Of a stretch of DNA of 64,000 nucleotides, positions 27,069 through 36,899 are shown piece after piece. A program made the position numbers and the translations under genes. Location of the stretch: NCBI RefSeq assembly GCF_000373265.1, contig NZ_KB890762.1, positions 878,833 through 942,832 of the forward strand, read 5' to 3'. This DNA comes from Pontibacter roseus DSM 17521 (GTDB lineage Bacteria > Bacteroidota > Bacteroidia > Cytophagales > Hymenobacteraceae). A model generated the notes under the pieces. It had not been told where the DNA came from and did not search any database. It saw only the letters and a list, made by a program, of their open reading frames with translations. Every line of letters starts with the position of its first letter. Within the stretch, counting starts at the first letter, position 1.

Positions 27069-28355
27069 ATGTCAGACCACGCTGAAATAATTTTAGAAGG
27101 AAAATCCTACAAGCTTCCAGTTGTTGTAGGTTCCGAGGATGAAAAAGCAATCGATATTTCTTCTTTGCGGGCTGAGTCAGGCTACATCACGCTAGACTCA
27201 GGCTATAAAAATACTGGTGCTACCACTAGCGCTATCACTTTTTTGGATGGTGAGCAAGGTATACTGAGCTACAGGGGCTACCCTATTGACCAGCTTGCCG
27301 AAAAATCCAACTTCATTGAAGTAGCCTACCTGTTGATTTATGGCACATTGCCAACCCAGCAGGAGTTGGATGACTTCAGCGGTAAAATCAAGATGCACAC
27401 GCTCGTAAACGAGGACATGCGCAAGATTCTGGATGGCTTCCCGTCTACTGCGCATCCAATGGGCATCCTGTCGGCGCTCATCAGCTCACTCACGGCCTTC
27501 TACCCGGAGTCGCTTAACCCGAACCAGTCGAAGGAAGAGGTAGATTTGTCTATCATTCGTTTGATGGCTAAACTCCCTACCATAGCGGCATGGTCTTATA
27601 AGAACTCAGTGGGTCATCCGGTGAACTACCCTAAAAACAAGCTGGACTATTGCTCTAACTTCCTGCACATGATGTTCGCCTTCCCGACGGAAGATTACGA
27701 AATGAATCCGGTGGTAGTGGATGCACTGAACAAGCTACTGATTCTGCACGCAGACCATGAGCAGAACTGCTCTACATCTACTGTGCGTCTGGTAGGCTCT
27801 GCCAATGCCAGCCTTTACTCTTCTGTGTCTGCCGGCATCAGTGCCCTGTGGGGTCCGTTGCACGGTGGCGCCAACCAGGCGGTGATTGAGATGCTGGAGG
27901 CTATCAAAGCAGACGGTGGCGACTCTAAAAAATTCATTGCGAAAGCGAAAGACAAGGACGACCCTTTCCGTCTGATGGGTTTCGGTCACCGCGTCTACAA
28001 GAACTTCGACCCTCGAGCTAAGATTATAAAGAAGGCAGCTGACGAAGTATTAACAGCACTTGGTATAAACGACCAGATTTTGACTATTGCGCAGGAACTG
28101 GAGGAAGCTGCTCTGAACGATTCGTACTTTGTGGAGCGCAAGCTATACCCGAACGTTGACTTCTACTCCGGTATCATCTACCGTGCATTGGGTATACCTA
28201 CCGACATGTTCACGGTGATGTTCGCGTTAGGTCGCCTTCCAGGTTGGATTGCCCAGTGGAAAGAGATGCGTGAGCAGAAAGAGCCTATTGGCCGTCCACG
28301 CCAAATCTATACTGGCGCGACAGAGCGTAATTACGTTCCAATGGAGCAGCGTTAG
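27069..28355 (+). CDS. gltA: Citrate synthase
   Basis: 428 residues of the hexameric GltA type. Catalytic residues are seen as H265 in WGPLHGGAN, H307 in GFGHRVYKNFDPRAKI and D364 in YPNVDFYSG; H230 in HADHEQN is also conserved. It condenses acetyl-CoA and oxaloacetate to start the TCA cycle. Monocistronic, with a strong terminator at 28376. Confidence 0.98.
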   Translation: MSDHAEIILEGKSYKLPVVVGSEDEKAIDISSLRAESGYITLDSGYKNTGATTSAITFLDGEQGILSYRGYPIDQLAEKSNFIEVAYLLIYGTLPTQQELDDFSGKIKMHTLVNEDMRKILDGFPSTAHPMGILSALISSLTAFYPESLNPNQSKEEVDLSIIRLMAKLPTIAAWSYKNSVGHPVNYPKNKLDYCSNFLHMMFAFPTEDYEMNPVVVDALNKLLILHADHEQNCSTSTVRLVGSANASLYSSVSAGISALWGPLHGGANQAVIEMLEAIKADGGDSKKFIAKAKDKDDPFRLMGFGHRVYKNFDPRAKIIKKAADEVLTALGINDQILTIAQELEEAALNDSYFVERKLYPNVDFYSGIIYRALGIPTDMFTVMFALGRLPGWIAQWKEMREQKEPIGRPRQIYTGATERNYVPMEQR

Positions 28356-28375
28356 TCTGCACCGGTATCTTACCA

Positions 28376-28417
28376 GACGGGCCAGCTTCTTTATAGAAGC
28401 TGGCCCGTTCTTTTTAG
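28376..28417 (+). terminator. gltA hairpin terminator
   Basis: ACGGGCCAGCTTCT-TTAT-AGAAGCTGGCCCGT followed by TCTTTTT: a near-perfect 14-bp stem with a T-run 21 bp after the stop. Confidence 0.93.
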
Positions 28418-28543
28418 GCATACCATCCGGCAGCTGCTATCCAATACATTAGTTATACTATGTTACATGAGAGTGGCAGGAGACTCGTTGCCATACCATA
28501 GTACTTGACGCACCCCTGCCCCTCCCATAAGCGGAATTTTCTT

Positions 28544-28752
28544 TCTGTCATTCCGACGAAAGGAGGAATCTGTTACCCTTTTGGCCGTACATCCAGCGCT
28601 AGCCCAGATGCGGCTTTTCTGAGGACGGCGAGGAAGGAAAATGTGGAGAACGCAAGATGCGGATTGGCTCGCATGGCTCACCGCCGGTTCCCGCTGCGCT
28701 CGAACCAGAGGCGGGCAGCGTAACAGATTCCTCCTTTCGTCGGAATGACAGA
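28544..28752. repeat. Repeat A copy 5, apparently nested in a B-type repeat
   Basis: Ends TCTGTCATTCCGACGAAAGG and CCTTTCGTCGGAATGACAGA form a perfect inverted pair of about 25 bp; interior ACATCCAGCGCTAGC, AGATGCGGCTTTTCTG and CGGTTCCCGCTGCGCTCG. Left of it (28510-28543) is a CACCCCTGCCCCTCCC stretch like the start of repeat B, right of it B sequence resumes. Confidence 0.88.
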
Positions 28753-28789
28753 ATAGGCGGATTGTGAGCAGGTATAGCAGACGAAAACT

Positions 28790-29000
28790 TTGTATAGGTT
28801 CAGGTATAGGTATAGCAAGGCATACTTACAACCTAGCCACAGAGCAGCAACATCAACCAGGTGCACCTAATGACACTCCACTATTCGAGCGGTCAGCGAG
28901 TGGGGTAGGTTCCTCGAAAAGGGAGCATCTTGACTTTTTGCTTGCTTTGGGGATAGGGGTCCTCGCTTTGTGTCAAGACAAAAAGTAAGGCCCGGCCATG
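28790..29000. repeat. Repeat B copy 3 (diverged)
   Basis: Shares with copy 2 the block GCAAGGCATACTTACA, then AGCCACAGAGCA, CCAGGTGCACCTAATGACA, TTCGAGCGGTCAGCGAGT and a hairpin GACTTTTTG...CAAAAAGTA. It includes an overlapping AGGTATAGGTATAG at about 28804. No gene is seen between 28418 and 29106. Confidence 0.75.
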
Positions 29001-29106
29001 GTAAGTTATACAACAAGGTCATGGTATGAAGCCTGAAGTAATAAAATATATTTAGATAGATGTTGCCCCTTCAGTTCAAAGCATACTACTAGAACAGAGC
29101 CATGGC

Positions 29107-31035
29107 CTACAACACCCGCATTTCAATGCGGCGGTTTTGGCTGCGGTTTTCTTCAGAAGTATTGGGTTTCACGGGTTTGCTTTCTCCGTGTCCGATGTGG
29201 GTGATGCGGTCTTTGCGCACACTGTTGCTGCTCAGGTAATCCACCACCGACTTTGCCCTTCGTTCGGATAGCATCTTGTTTGCCTGGTCTGAGCCTACAT
29301 CATCGGTATGTCCGGATATCTCGATTCTAACAGATGGATTCTGGCGCATGAACGTAATCAGCTTGTCTAACTCTGTTTTGGAGTTGCGCTCTAGTTTGTA
29401 TTGGTTCGTGTCGAAGAAGAGGTTGTTAAGGACAATGGCAGCCCCCGACTTGATGGGCTTCAGGTATACATCCAGCGCCAGCGGGCTCAAAGATTTGGGC
29501 GAGGTATAGTCAAAGCTCAGGCTGTTCATCAGGAAACCAGATGCCGAAACATAGAGAGCATACTGCCTGCCTTCGGAAAGCACCACGGTATACTCCCCTG
29601 ACACCTCATCTGAATTTACCTGCTGCACCAGTGAATCGTTGGCCACATCATACAGCTGCACGACGGCACCCAAAGGTTTTTTTGTATCGGCATGGTATAC
29701 CCGGCCCTGTGCGTAGGTACTGCTCACTTTGCTACGCCAGCCCATCGGTACGTCCAACTCATAAAGCTGTATGGTGAAAGCACCGGCCTCTGTCATTTCC
29801 TGGCGGGAGTAGTAGCCTTTCTGGTTGTCTGCCGTAATGAAGAGGGAGCCTTCGTCAGCATGGGTATTCAGCGGATAACCCATGTTCTCTGGCAGCGACC
29901 ATTTGCTGCCAGGGCCTTGGCTGGTCATAAATACATCCAGTCCGCCCATACCTAGGTGGCCGTCGCTCACAAAGTACAAGGTGCTGCCACTCACATGGAC
30001 AAACGGTGCCATATCGCGGCCTTTTGAGTTCACAGGTTCGCCCATATTTTCCGGTTTCAGCCACGAGCCGTCCTCGTTCAGGTAGGTTACCCAAATGTCT
30101 TCTTTCCCGATACCGCCGCCGCGGGTTGAGGTAAAGTAGAGCGAGCGTCCGTCGGCGGAGAGGCTTGGCTGCGAGTCCCAAGCTCTAGAGTTTACCACAT
30201 TGCCCATGTTCTTGGGTTTGCTCCATTCATCTCCTTTGCGGAAGGAAATGTATAGGTCGCAATCGCCTTGGCTATCGGGACGGTTGCAGGAGGTGAAGAC
30301 CAAGGTTTTGCCGTCGCCGGAAATCGTCGCAGCTCCTTCATTCGCAGGAGAGTTGATGGCTCCCGAAATGGAGGCAGGCGGGCTCCACGTGCCGTTCTGC
30401 TGCTGGCTCACATAAATGTTCTCGTCCTGGTCTGGCCGGCTTCCTGCCCGCGCCGTGAAGATGAGTTGCCGCTGGTCGGCTGTGGTGGAAGGGAAGTACT
30501 GGAGCTCGAATTTATTTATGTCGCCCGGCATCCGAACGGGATTGAAATTCACTGGTTTCTGCATGGCCTCTGCGGCAAACTCGGCGGACTGAATCTGCTG
30601 ACGGGCAAAATCAACCATTTTGGCGTTTCGGGGCTTCGCCTTCAGGAAGGTCTCATAGTATTTGCGCGAATGTTCGTAGTCGCCCCGGTCGAAGTACAGC
30701 TCAGCCAGGTCAAAGTAATTGTTTGATTGAGCTGGGCTAAAGGGCAGCAATTCAAGCCCTTTCTGGAGGTTTTCGAACACGGCGGGCTTGTTGCCCATGA
30801 GCTTGTGCAGGTGCGCCGCCTTGACGTAGGCATCGCCGTAACGCGGGTCACGCTTGACAGCCTCACTCAGCATGCTGAGCGCCTTGTCGAAGTCCCGGGC
30901 TCGGGCGGCTTCATCGGCCTTGTAGAACAGACTCTCTGCTTTCCTGTTGTTGGTGCCTGACCTTCCGGACTGAGCCAAGGCGAAAGTCACTGTGCTCAAG
31001 ATGAGGACAAGTGTGAAAAGCAGCTGTTTGAACAT
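29107..31035 (-). CDS. OmpA-family protein with TPR and PD40 repeats
   Basis: 642 residues: signal peptide (ends FALAQS), TPR-like repeats (about 28-160), a PD40/WD40-like propeller (about 190-430; GRSLYFTSTRGGGIGKEDIW, LYFVSDGHLGMGGLDVF), a carboxypeptidase-regulatory-like segment (about 445-520) and a C-terminal OmpA peptidoglycan-binding domain (IEISGHTDDVGS, NRRIEMRVL). This is the layout of PorE-like/OmpA proteins linked to the gliding and T9SS envelope machinery, though a general envelope role is equally possible. Its start is 6 bp from the stop of queE, so queE is upstream in one unit. Confidence 0.9.
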   Translation of the reverse strand: MFKQLLFTLVLILSTVTFALAQSGRSGTNNRKAESLFYKADEAARARDFDKALSMLSEAVKRDPRYGDAYVKAAHLHKLMGNKPAVFENLQKGLELLPFSPAQSNNYFDLAELYFDRGDYEHSRKYYETFLKAKPRNAKMVDFARQQIQSAEFAAEAMQKPVNFNPVRMPGDINKFELQYFPSTTADQRQLIFTARAGSRPDQDENIYVSQQQNGTWSPPASISGAINSPANEGAATISGDGKTLVFTSCNRPDSQGDCDLYISFRKGDEWSKPKNMGNVVNSRAWDSQPSLSADGRSLYFTSTRGGGIGKEDIWVTYLNEDGSWLKPENMGEPVNSKGRDMAPFVHVSGSTLYFVSDGHLGMGGLDVFMTSQGPGSKWSLPENMGYPLNTHADEGSLFITADNQKGYYSRQEMTEAGAFTIQLYELDVPMGWRSKVSSTYAQGRVYHADTKKPLGAVVQLYDVANDSLVQQVNSDEVSGEYTVVLSEGRQYALYVSASGFLMNSLSFDYTSPKSLSPLALDVYLKPIKSGAAIVLNNLFFDTNQYKLERNSKTELDKLITFMRQNPSVRIEISGHTDDVGSDQANKMLSERRAKSVVDYLSSNSVRKDRITHIGHGESKPVKPNTSEENRSQNRRIEMRVL

Positions 31036-31041
31036 AAACTG

Positions 31042-31695
31042 TTACGGGATATCCATGTACTTATGTGTCTGCAGCGACACACGCCATTGGGGATTGTTTT
31101 TAACGTACTCAACTATCAGTGGCATCAACTGCCCGGCCTTGCTCCACTCCGGCTGCAGGTATAGCTTGGTGTTGGCTCCTACCCTGGCAGCATGTTCCTC
31201 AGCCCACGCAAAATCCGATTTGTTAAATATAATAACTTTTAGCTCATCTGCAAAAGGATAGACCGATGCATCCGGCGCTTTGAATTTTTTGGGTGAAAGG
31301 CATACCCAATCCCAGTGCCCACTGATGGGATAGGCACCCGATGTTTCAATATAGGTACGGATTCCGCGCTCCTGTAGCTGTGATGTCAGCGGGCCGAGGT
31401 TGTAGAGCAGGGGCTCCCCTCCCGTCACGACCACCGCCTTGCCTGGAAAGGCCTCCGCCATATGGACAATTTCCTCTACAGAAGTGAGCGGATGCAGCTC
31501 AGCGTCCCAGGATTCTTTGACATCGCACCAGTGGCAGCCCACATCGCAGCCTCCCAGCCGAATGAAATAGGCAGCCGTACCAGTGTTGGCTCCCTCTCCT
31601 TGTATCGTATAAAAAGCCTCCATCAGAGGGAGCTCGCTGCCGTCCTTGGGCACCGTATGGATTGAGGCGGTCTTGTATGCTTTTGCTGTTTCCAA
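31042..31695 (-). CDS. queE: 7-carboxy-7-deazaguanine synthase
   Basis: 217 residues from a TTG start at 31695, preferred because GGGGGAAGGAA sits 8 bases upstream; the ATG at 31794 would add 33 residues unlike the family and translated across motif repeats. The radical-SAM cluster is C50-x3-C54-x2-C57 (CDVGCHWC) with FYTIQGEG before and VVTGGEPLL after. It converts carboxy-tetrahydropterin to the deazaguanine precursor of queuosine. The other que genes are not in the window. Confidence 0.93.
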   Translation of the reverse strand: METAKAYKTASIHTVPKDGSELPLMEAFYTIQGEGANTGTAAYFIRLGGCDVGCHWCDVKESWDAELHPLTSVEEIVHMAEAFPGKAVVVTGGEPLLYNLGPLTSQLQERGIRTYIETSGAYPISGHWDWVCLSPKKFKAPDASVYPFADELKVIIFNKSDFAWAEEHAARVGANTKLYLQPEWSKAGQLMPLIVEYVKNNPQWRVSLQTHKYMDIP

Positions 31696-31703
31696 ATCTG
31701 TAT

Positions 31704-31712
31704 TCCTTCCCC
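31704..31712 (-). promoter_or_regulatory. Strong ribosome binding site deciding the queE TTG start
   Basis: On the minus strand GGGGGAAGGA lies 8 bases upstream of TTG at 31695, and no comparable site precedes the ATG at 31794. Confidence 0.7.
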
Positions 31713-31715
31713 CAT

Positions 31716-31780
31716 ACCTGTTTTGAGGTATAGGGCTATCAAAAAAAATCGTGTAGGTATACCTGTGCAGGTATAGCCCT
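31716..31780. repeat. Cluster of AGGTATAG motifs in the queE leader
   Basis: Within 65 bp: AGGTATAG at 31726, palindromic AGGTATACCT at 31755, and CAGGTATAGC at 31768, with TAGGGCTAT and ATAGCCCT also able to pair. This is the densest cluster of the window-wide motif and lies in the queE 5' region. Confidence 0.7.
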
Positions 31781-31959
31781 CTGCGAACCTGCAAAGTTAG
31801 TTAAAAAAGCAACAAGCCAAGCAAGCTGTTCCGTTCCGTTTCGAGACTGCGACTGCATTATCAGGATGAGTGGGTTTCGTCCAAGCCTTTAAAGGATTTG
31901 GTGGGACTTGGTTATTTGTCGTTGCTTTGTCAGCGTGCACGGTTAGTTGTTTCATCGCC

Positions 31960-32165
31960 AGCCCTGGTCGGGCGGGCCTTACTTTCCTCCTTGATGAGAA
32001 TCGATGACCCCTACCCCAATGCAAGCAAAAGAAACAAAACGCTCCTTCCTCGGTGCCCCTATCCCCACTCGCTGACCGCTCGAACAGTGGAATTTCATTC
32101 GATGCACCTGACCCAAGCCATTGCTCTGTGGCTGCTGAGGAAACTCTCCCCCTGAGGGGAGTCAG
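31960..32165. repeat. Repeat B copy 4 (minus orientation)
   Basis: Read on the minus strand it has ACACCTCTGACTCCCCTCA, AGCCACAGAGCA, CAGGTGCATCGAATG, CTGTTCGAGCGGTCAGCGAG and GGGGATAGGGGCACCGAGG, matching copies 1 and 3. Repeat A copy 6 follows at once. No gene between 31796 and 32563. Confidence 0.75.
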
Positions 32166-32229
32166 AGGTGTATTAAGACTACACCTAAACTTCGCCTGCT
32201 ATACCTGCTCACGCACTAATCATGCCTAG

Positions 32230-32407
32230 TCTGTCATTCCGACGAAAGGAGGAATCTCACGCCCTTCTTGCCGTGAATCCAGCGCTAGCGCAGATGCGGC
32301 TTTTATGAGTACTTCTGTAACTGTTCCGCATTTTCCACTGCCGGTTCCCGCTGCGCTCGAACCGGCGGGAGGTATAGCAACAGATTCCTCCTTTCGTCGG
32401 AATGACA
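32230..32407. repeat. Repeat A copy 6 (MITE/REP-like)
   Basis: Ends TCTGTCATTCCGACGAAAGG and CCTTTCGTCGGAATGACA; interior GAATCCAGCGCTAGCGCAG, ATGCGGCTTTTATG, CGGTTCCCGCTGCGCTCG. An AGGTATAG motif has been placed inside the right arm at 32370. Confidence 0.88.
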
Positions 32408-32503
32408 AAAGAAGAAAGGAAATGGCAGAAACTCCATTTTCCATTTCCACCAGCGGGAGAAGGCCGCTAATCATCCTCTGCTTAAGAGGCTCACTTCACA
32501 CCA

Positions 32504-32538
32504 AAGAAATGCCCTCACCTTGTCACAGGAGAGGGCAT
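32504..32538 (-). terminator. Possible folD terminator
   Basis: ATGCCCTC and GAGGGCAT pair across a 14-base loop; on the minus strand the stem is followed by TTTCTTT. It lies 26 bp beyond the folD stop. Confidence 0.55.
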
Positions 32539-32563
32539 AGTAAAAAATTCTTCTGAGTGAATG

Positions 32564-33445
32564 TTAAGCGTAGACTTCTTTGCGGGCGGCTCGCAGGGTA
32601 TTTTTCAAAAGCATCGCGATGGTAAGCGGACCAACGCCGCCTGGCACTGGCGTAATGTAGCTGCACTTCGGTGCCACGTTGTCAAAGTCCACATCGCCAC
32701 GCAGCCTGTACCCTGATTTTCGGGAGGCATCCGGGACGCGGGTGGTGCCCACGTCTATGACCACGGCGCCTTCTTTCACCATATCGGCAGTCACCAAACC
32801 AGGCAAGCCAACTGCGGCGATGATAATGTCAGCTTGGCGGGTATGGTAGCTCAGGTCAGCGGTGTTGCGGTGGCAGAGCGTGACAGTGGCGTTGCCAGGA
32901 TAGGCAGCCTTCGCCATGAGGATGCTCATAGGTGAACCCACAATGTTGCTGCGGCCTATCACTACACAGTGCTTGCCGTTTGTCTCGATGTTGTACCGCT
33001 CCAGCAGTTGCAGGATGCCATATGGGGTAGCAGGCAAAAAAGAAGATAAACCCGCAACCATACGGCCTACGTTTGCTGGATGGAAACCATCCACGTCTTT
33101 TTTAGGGTCTACCGCTTCCAGCACCTTCTGCGTGTTGATGTGCCTGGGCAGGGGCAGCTGCACGATAAAGCCGTCTATCTCATCGCTCTCATTCAGTTCG
33201 TGAATCTTGTATAGCAATTCTTCTTCGGTCACATCGTCATCGTAGCGCACCAGGGTAGAACCGAAGCCAACGCGCTCACAGGCAAGCACCTTGTTGTTCA
33301 CGTACGTAACGGAGCCTCCGTCATTACCCACCAAAATAGCAGCCAGGTGCGGCACCTTGCCTCCGTTGGCTTTTATATCAGCTACCTCAGCAGCAATCTC
33401 TTGTTGAATGGCTTCCGATGTTCTTTTACCGTCGAGCAGAATCAT
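32564..33445 (-). CDS. folD: Bifunctional methylene-THF dehydrogenase/cyclohydrolase
   Basis: 293 residues. FolD landmarks: [13 protein letters not shown] (catalytic Lys), [30 protein letters not shown] (NADP binding) and [21 protein letters not shown]. It interconverts methylene-, methenyl- and formyl-tetrahydrofolate for purine, thymidylate and formyl-Met synthesis. Downstream of lepA but separated from it by a strong terminator, so probably transcribed alone. Confidence 0.97.
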   Translation of the reverse strand: MILLDGKRTSEAIQQEIAAEVADIKANGGKVPHLAAILVGNDGGSVTYVNNKVLACERVGFGSTLVRYDDDVTEEELLYKIHELNESDEIDGFIVQLPLPRHINTQKVLEAVDPKKDVDGFHPANVGRMVAGLSSFLPATPYGILQLLERYNIETNGKHCVVIGRSNIVGSPMSILMAKAAYPGNATVTLCHRNTADLSYHTRQADIIIAAVGLPGLVTADMVKEGAVVIDVGTTRVPDASRKSGYRLRGDVDFDNVAPKCSYITPVPGGVGPLTIAMLLKNTLRAARKEVYA

Positions 33446-33522
33446 TTTTATAGTTAAGAATTATGAGTTGAAAGTTATGACTTGTGTTAAGTAGTAGAAA
33501 AGTAGCTTCCTAAAACAGCTTG

Positions 33523-33565
33523 TAAAAGCGACAAGCCCCGGCGTGCTGGGGCACGTCGGGGCTTG
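33523..33565 (-). terminator. lepA hairpin terminator
   Basis: CAAGCCCCG and CGGGGCTTG pair around GCGTGCTGGGGCACGT, which can itself pair (CGTGC-GCACG), and on the minus strand a CTTTT run follows. It lies just beyond the lepA stop. Confidence 0.88.
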
Positions 33566-33571
33566 ATACTG

Positions 33572-35356
33572 TTAGTCGAGTTTGAGCACGGCTAAGAAGG
33601 CTTCCTGCGGAATCTCCACGTTGCCTACCTGGCGCATGCGTTTCTTGCCTTTCTTCTGTTTCTCGAGGAGCTTGCGCTTACGCGAGATGTCACCGCCGTA
33701 GCACTTGGCCAACACATTCTTGCGCAGGGCCTTCACTGTCTCGCGGGCGATGATTTTCTGACCGATGGCCGCCTGAATGGCTATTTCGAACATCTGGCGT
33801 GGGAGCAACTCGCGCAGCTTCTCACAAAGGCGTTTTCCCCAGTCGTAGGCCTTGTCGCGGTGCACGATGGCCGACAGGGCATCAACAGGTTCCCCGTTCA
33901 ACATTACGTCCAGCTTCACCATGTTCGACTGGCGGAAGCCAATCAGTTCATAGTCAAGGGAGGCGTAACCGCGTGAAATGGTCTTCAGCTTATCGAAAAA
34001 GTCGAATACAATTTCCGCCAGCGGCATCTCGAACGAAAGCTCTACCCTGTCGCTGGTCAGGTATGTCTGGTTCTTGAGCACACCACGCTTGTCCATACAC
34101 AACGTGATTATCGGCCCTACGAACTCAGACTTGGAAATAATCTGCGCTTTGATGAACGGTTCCTCAATGTGGTCGATATAGTTTGGCTCCGGCATCTCGG
34201 AAGGGGCACTTACCTTAAGCAAGGCGCCTTTGGTGGTGTGCACATGGAACTGCACCGAGGGCACCGTGGTAATCACGGTCATATCAAACTCGCGCTCCAG
34301 GCGCTCCTGCACGATTTCCATGTGCAGCATACCCAGGAAGCCGCAACGGAAACCGAAACCGAGGGCAGCAGATGTCTCCGGCTCCCATACCAGTGAGGCG
34401 TCGTTGAGCTGCAACTTCTCCATGGAGCTGCGCAGTTCCTCGTACTCGCTGGTTTCAACCGGGTAAATTCCGGCGAACACCATTGGCTTCACATCCTCAA
34501 AGCCCTGTATACCTTGTGCCGGTCGGTCCACATGGGTGATGGTGTCCCCTACCTTTACTTCTTTGGCATTCTTGATACCGGATATGAGGTAGCCCACGTT
34601 ACCGGCAGACATCTCCTGGCGCGGCTCCTGGTTGAGCTTCAGCACCCCAATCTCGTCTGCCTCATAGGTTTTGCCGGTGTTGATAAACTTCACCTTCTCC
34701 CCTTTCCTCAAGGTGCCGTTGTAAATGCGGAAATATACCTCAATACCGCGGTAGGAGTTGAAAACTGAGTCAAAGATAAGGGCCTGAAGCGGAGCGGCAG
34801 GGTCGCCTTTGGGCGCAGGTATGCGCTCGCAGATGGCGCTCAGAATGGCTTCTATACCGATGCCCGCCTTACCGGAAGCATGGATGATGTCCTCTTTGTC
34901 GCAGCCAATCAGGTCGATAATCTGGTCCGATACCTCCTCCGGCATGGCGTGCGGCAGGTCAATCTTGTTCAGTACCGGTATAATCTCCAAGTCGGAGCCG
35001 ATGGCCAGGTATAGGTTGGAAATAGTCTGCGCCTCTATACCTTGAGAAGAATCCACAATGAGCAACGCGCCTTCGCAGGCGGCAATGGAACGGGAAACCT
35101 CATAGGAAAAGTCGACGTGGCCCGGGGTATCAATCAAGTTCAGGACGTAATCCTCGCCCTTGTAATGGTAATTCATCTGGATGGCGTGACTCTTGATGGT
35201 GATGCCGCGCTCCCGCTCCAGGTCCATGTTATCGAGCAGCTGGTTTTGCATCTCGCGCTCCGCCACCGTGGAGGTGAACTCCAGCAGACGGTCTGCCAAG
35301 GTACTTTTACCATGGTCGATGTGGGCGATGATGCAGAAATTGCGAATGTTCTTCAT
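33572..35356 (-). CDS. lepA: Elongation factor 4 (ribosome back-translocase)
   Basis: 594 residues. GTPase motifs [28 protein letters not shown] and NKIDLP; EF4-specific C-terminal domain ends ...[20 protein letters not shown] and the [11 protein letters not shown] end. LepA acts on the translating ribosome in assembly or stress. ATG at 35356; monocistronic. Confidence 0.98.
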   Translation of the reverse strand: MKNIRNFCIIAHIDHGKSTLADRLLEFTSTVAEREMQNQLLDNMDLERERGITIKSHAIQMNYHYKGEDYVLNLIDTPGHVDFSYEVSRSIAACEGALLIVDSSQGIEAQTISNLYLAIGSDLEIIPVLNKIDLPHAMPEEVSDQIIDLIGCDKEDIIHASGKAGIGIEAILSAICERIPAPKGDPAAPLQALIFDSVFNSYRGIEVYFRIYNGTLRKGEKVKFINTGKTYEADEIGVLKLNQEPRQEMSAGNVGYLISGIKNAKEVKVGDTITHVDRPAQGIQGFEDVKPMVFAGIYPVETSEYEELRSSMEKLQLNDASLVWEPETSAALGFGFRCGFLGMLHMEIVQERLEREFDMTVITTVPSVQFHVHTTKGALLKVSAPSEMPEPNYIDHIEEPFIKAQIISKSEFVGPIITLCMDKRGVLKNQTYLTSDRVELSFEMPLAEIVFDFFDKLKTISRGYASLDYELIGFRQSNMVKLDVMLNGEPVDALSAIVHRDKAYDWGKRLCEKLRELLPRQMFEIAIQAAIGQKIIARETVKALRKNVLAKCYGGDISRKRKLLEKQKKGKKRMRQVGNVEIPQEAFLAVLKLD

Positions 35357-35529
35357 AAATATCTATACGAAAAACAAAGTTAAGAAGAAAGTGGGTTTGT
35401 TGCTGCTTTCCGCACTCAAGATTTATCAGATTGGGCCCTATTCCTGCTCTTCCATACCTGTTCAATGTCTACATCCTGGCTGCTCCACGTGCCTTTTCCC
35501 GTATAAGACTTCACAATAGCTTACATTTT

Positions 35530-36090
35530 ATGGCAGACAAACCAAGCATACAGACTGCCCCTGACCATGCAGGAAGCATGACGCAGGTGGTGGAACGCAA
35601 TATAAAAGCCCTGTTGGAGCGGAAAAAGCAGGAAGACAGGCGAAGAACCGCCGAGAACCGGATAGCAGACGCCATCACCGGCTTTGTGGGGTCCATGACC
35701 TTTGTGTACATCCACATTGTCTTTTTCGGGGTCTGGATTCTCTGGAACACCGGAGCTCTGGGCTTGAAGCCTTTTGACCCTTCTCTGGTCATCCTGGCCA
35801 TGGAGGCCTCTGTGGAGGCTATCTTCTTGTCAACCTTCGTACTAATCAGCCAGAACCGGATGTCGGCACAGGCCGATAAGCGCGCGGAACTGGACCTGCA
35901 GATAAGCCTGCTGACGGAGCATGAAGTGACACACCTGATTAAAATGGTACGGGCGATTGCCCAGAAAATGGAAATTTCGGAGTCAGATGACCCGGAAATA
36001 GACGAACTGGAGAAGAACGTGGCACCGGAGAAGGTCATGGACTCCATGGAAAAGCACCATGAAAAAATAATACGCCAAAATCCCTCTTAA
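35530..36090 (+). CDS. DUF1003 inner-membrane protein
   Basis: 186 residues from the ATG at 35530; an in-frame Met at 35431 lacks support. Soluble N-terminus (1-45), ADAITGFVGSMTFVYIHIVF entering two membrane helices with the DUF1003 pattern WILWNTGALGLKPFDP and LEASVEAIFLSTFVLISQNRM-like sequence, and a C-terminal charged helix (about 115-186). Function unknown. Confidence 0.9.
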   Translation: MADKPSIQTAPDHAGSMTQVVERNIKALLERKKQEDRRRTAENRIADAITGFVGSMTFVYIHIVFFGVWILWNTGALGLKPFDPSLVILAMEASVEAIFLSTFVLISQNRMSAQADKRAELDLQISLLTEHEVTHLIKMVRAIAQKMEISESDDPEIDELEKNVAPEKVMDSMEKHHEKIIRQNPS

Positions 36091-36167
36091 GCAATCGTGC
36101 TCCTGGTCGCCATAGGGCTCAGCCAGGGGCACGAATGTTTTTATAGATTGATTGGGCTGAAGTTACT

Positions 36168-36899
36168 CTACCCCAAGCCGGCTTCTTTGGCCAATGACAC
36201 CAAATCGGCTACGTTGGCCGTGCCTAGCTTTTGTTGTATATTTTTGCGGTGCGTGCTTACGGTGTTGGTGCTGATGTAAAGTTTGTCAGCAATGGCTTTG
36301 GTGCTCAGACCCTGGCATACTAGGCTCAGCACTTCCAGTTCCCGCTTGCGGAGCCCCTTAATCAGGAGCCTGTTCTTCAGCTTCAGGTTTTCGCGGAGCG
36401 CCTGTATGAGCTGTTCCTCTGTGTTCATGCGCGGGCTCATGTCCACGTCCACGCATAGCAGTTCCTCCACTTTTCCCTCCGAGCTCTTCCCGAAAGCCTT
36501 GGCCCAGCCCATGAACCATTTGTACTCCTGCTGCTCCCGGTGCTTGGCCCGGAAGACTCCTCCAAATTCTGCCCCGTCAAACTGCTGGTAGTGGTCGATG
36601 CTTTCATCAGGTATAGCCTGGTCCTCAGGGTGCACAATGTTATACAGGTACTCCATACCGCCCATCTTCCGAATCTCCTCCAAGGTATAGCCCAATGATT
36701 CCTCGTTCGTCCTGTTACACCAAATCACACCCTCCTTCAGGTTAGAGATGTAAATATTGGCTGGCACTTCGTGCACCACCCTTTCCAGAAATGCGCATTT
36801 CTCGCTTAAATCCGCGAGTTGCTGCTCTAGTTCGCGCAGTCTCTCCCCGCTGGTAACAGATAATTTTTCGTCAGGCATAGAAAGTATAGACAGATTCAC
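36168..36899 (-). CDS. PAS-LuxR transcriptional regulator
   Basis: 243 residues: coiled-coil lead (about 18-42, RLRELEQQLADLSEKCAFLE), a PAS domain (about 43-150; PANIYISNLKEGVIWCN, YLYNIVHPEDQ), and a LuxR/GerE helix-turn-helix (about 180-243; LRKRELEVLSLVCQGLSTKA, ISTNTVSTHRKNIQQKL). Likely a sensor-regulator that binds DNA directly. Divergent from icmF, with 282 bp between them, so it may control icmF. Confidence 0.9.
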   Translation of the reverse strand: MNLSILSMPDEKLSVTSGERLRELEQQLADLSEKCAFLERVVHEVPANIYISNLKEGVIWCNRTNEESLGYTLEEIRKMGGMEYLYNIVHPEDQAIPDESIDHYQQFDGAEFGGVFRAKHREQQEYKWFMGWAKAFGKSSEGKVEELLCVDVDMSPRMNTEEQLIQALRENLKLKNRLLIKGLRKRELEVLSLVCQGLSTKAIADKLYISTNTVSTHRKNIQQKLGTANVADLVSLAKEAGLG

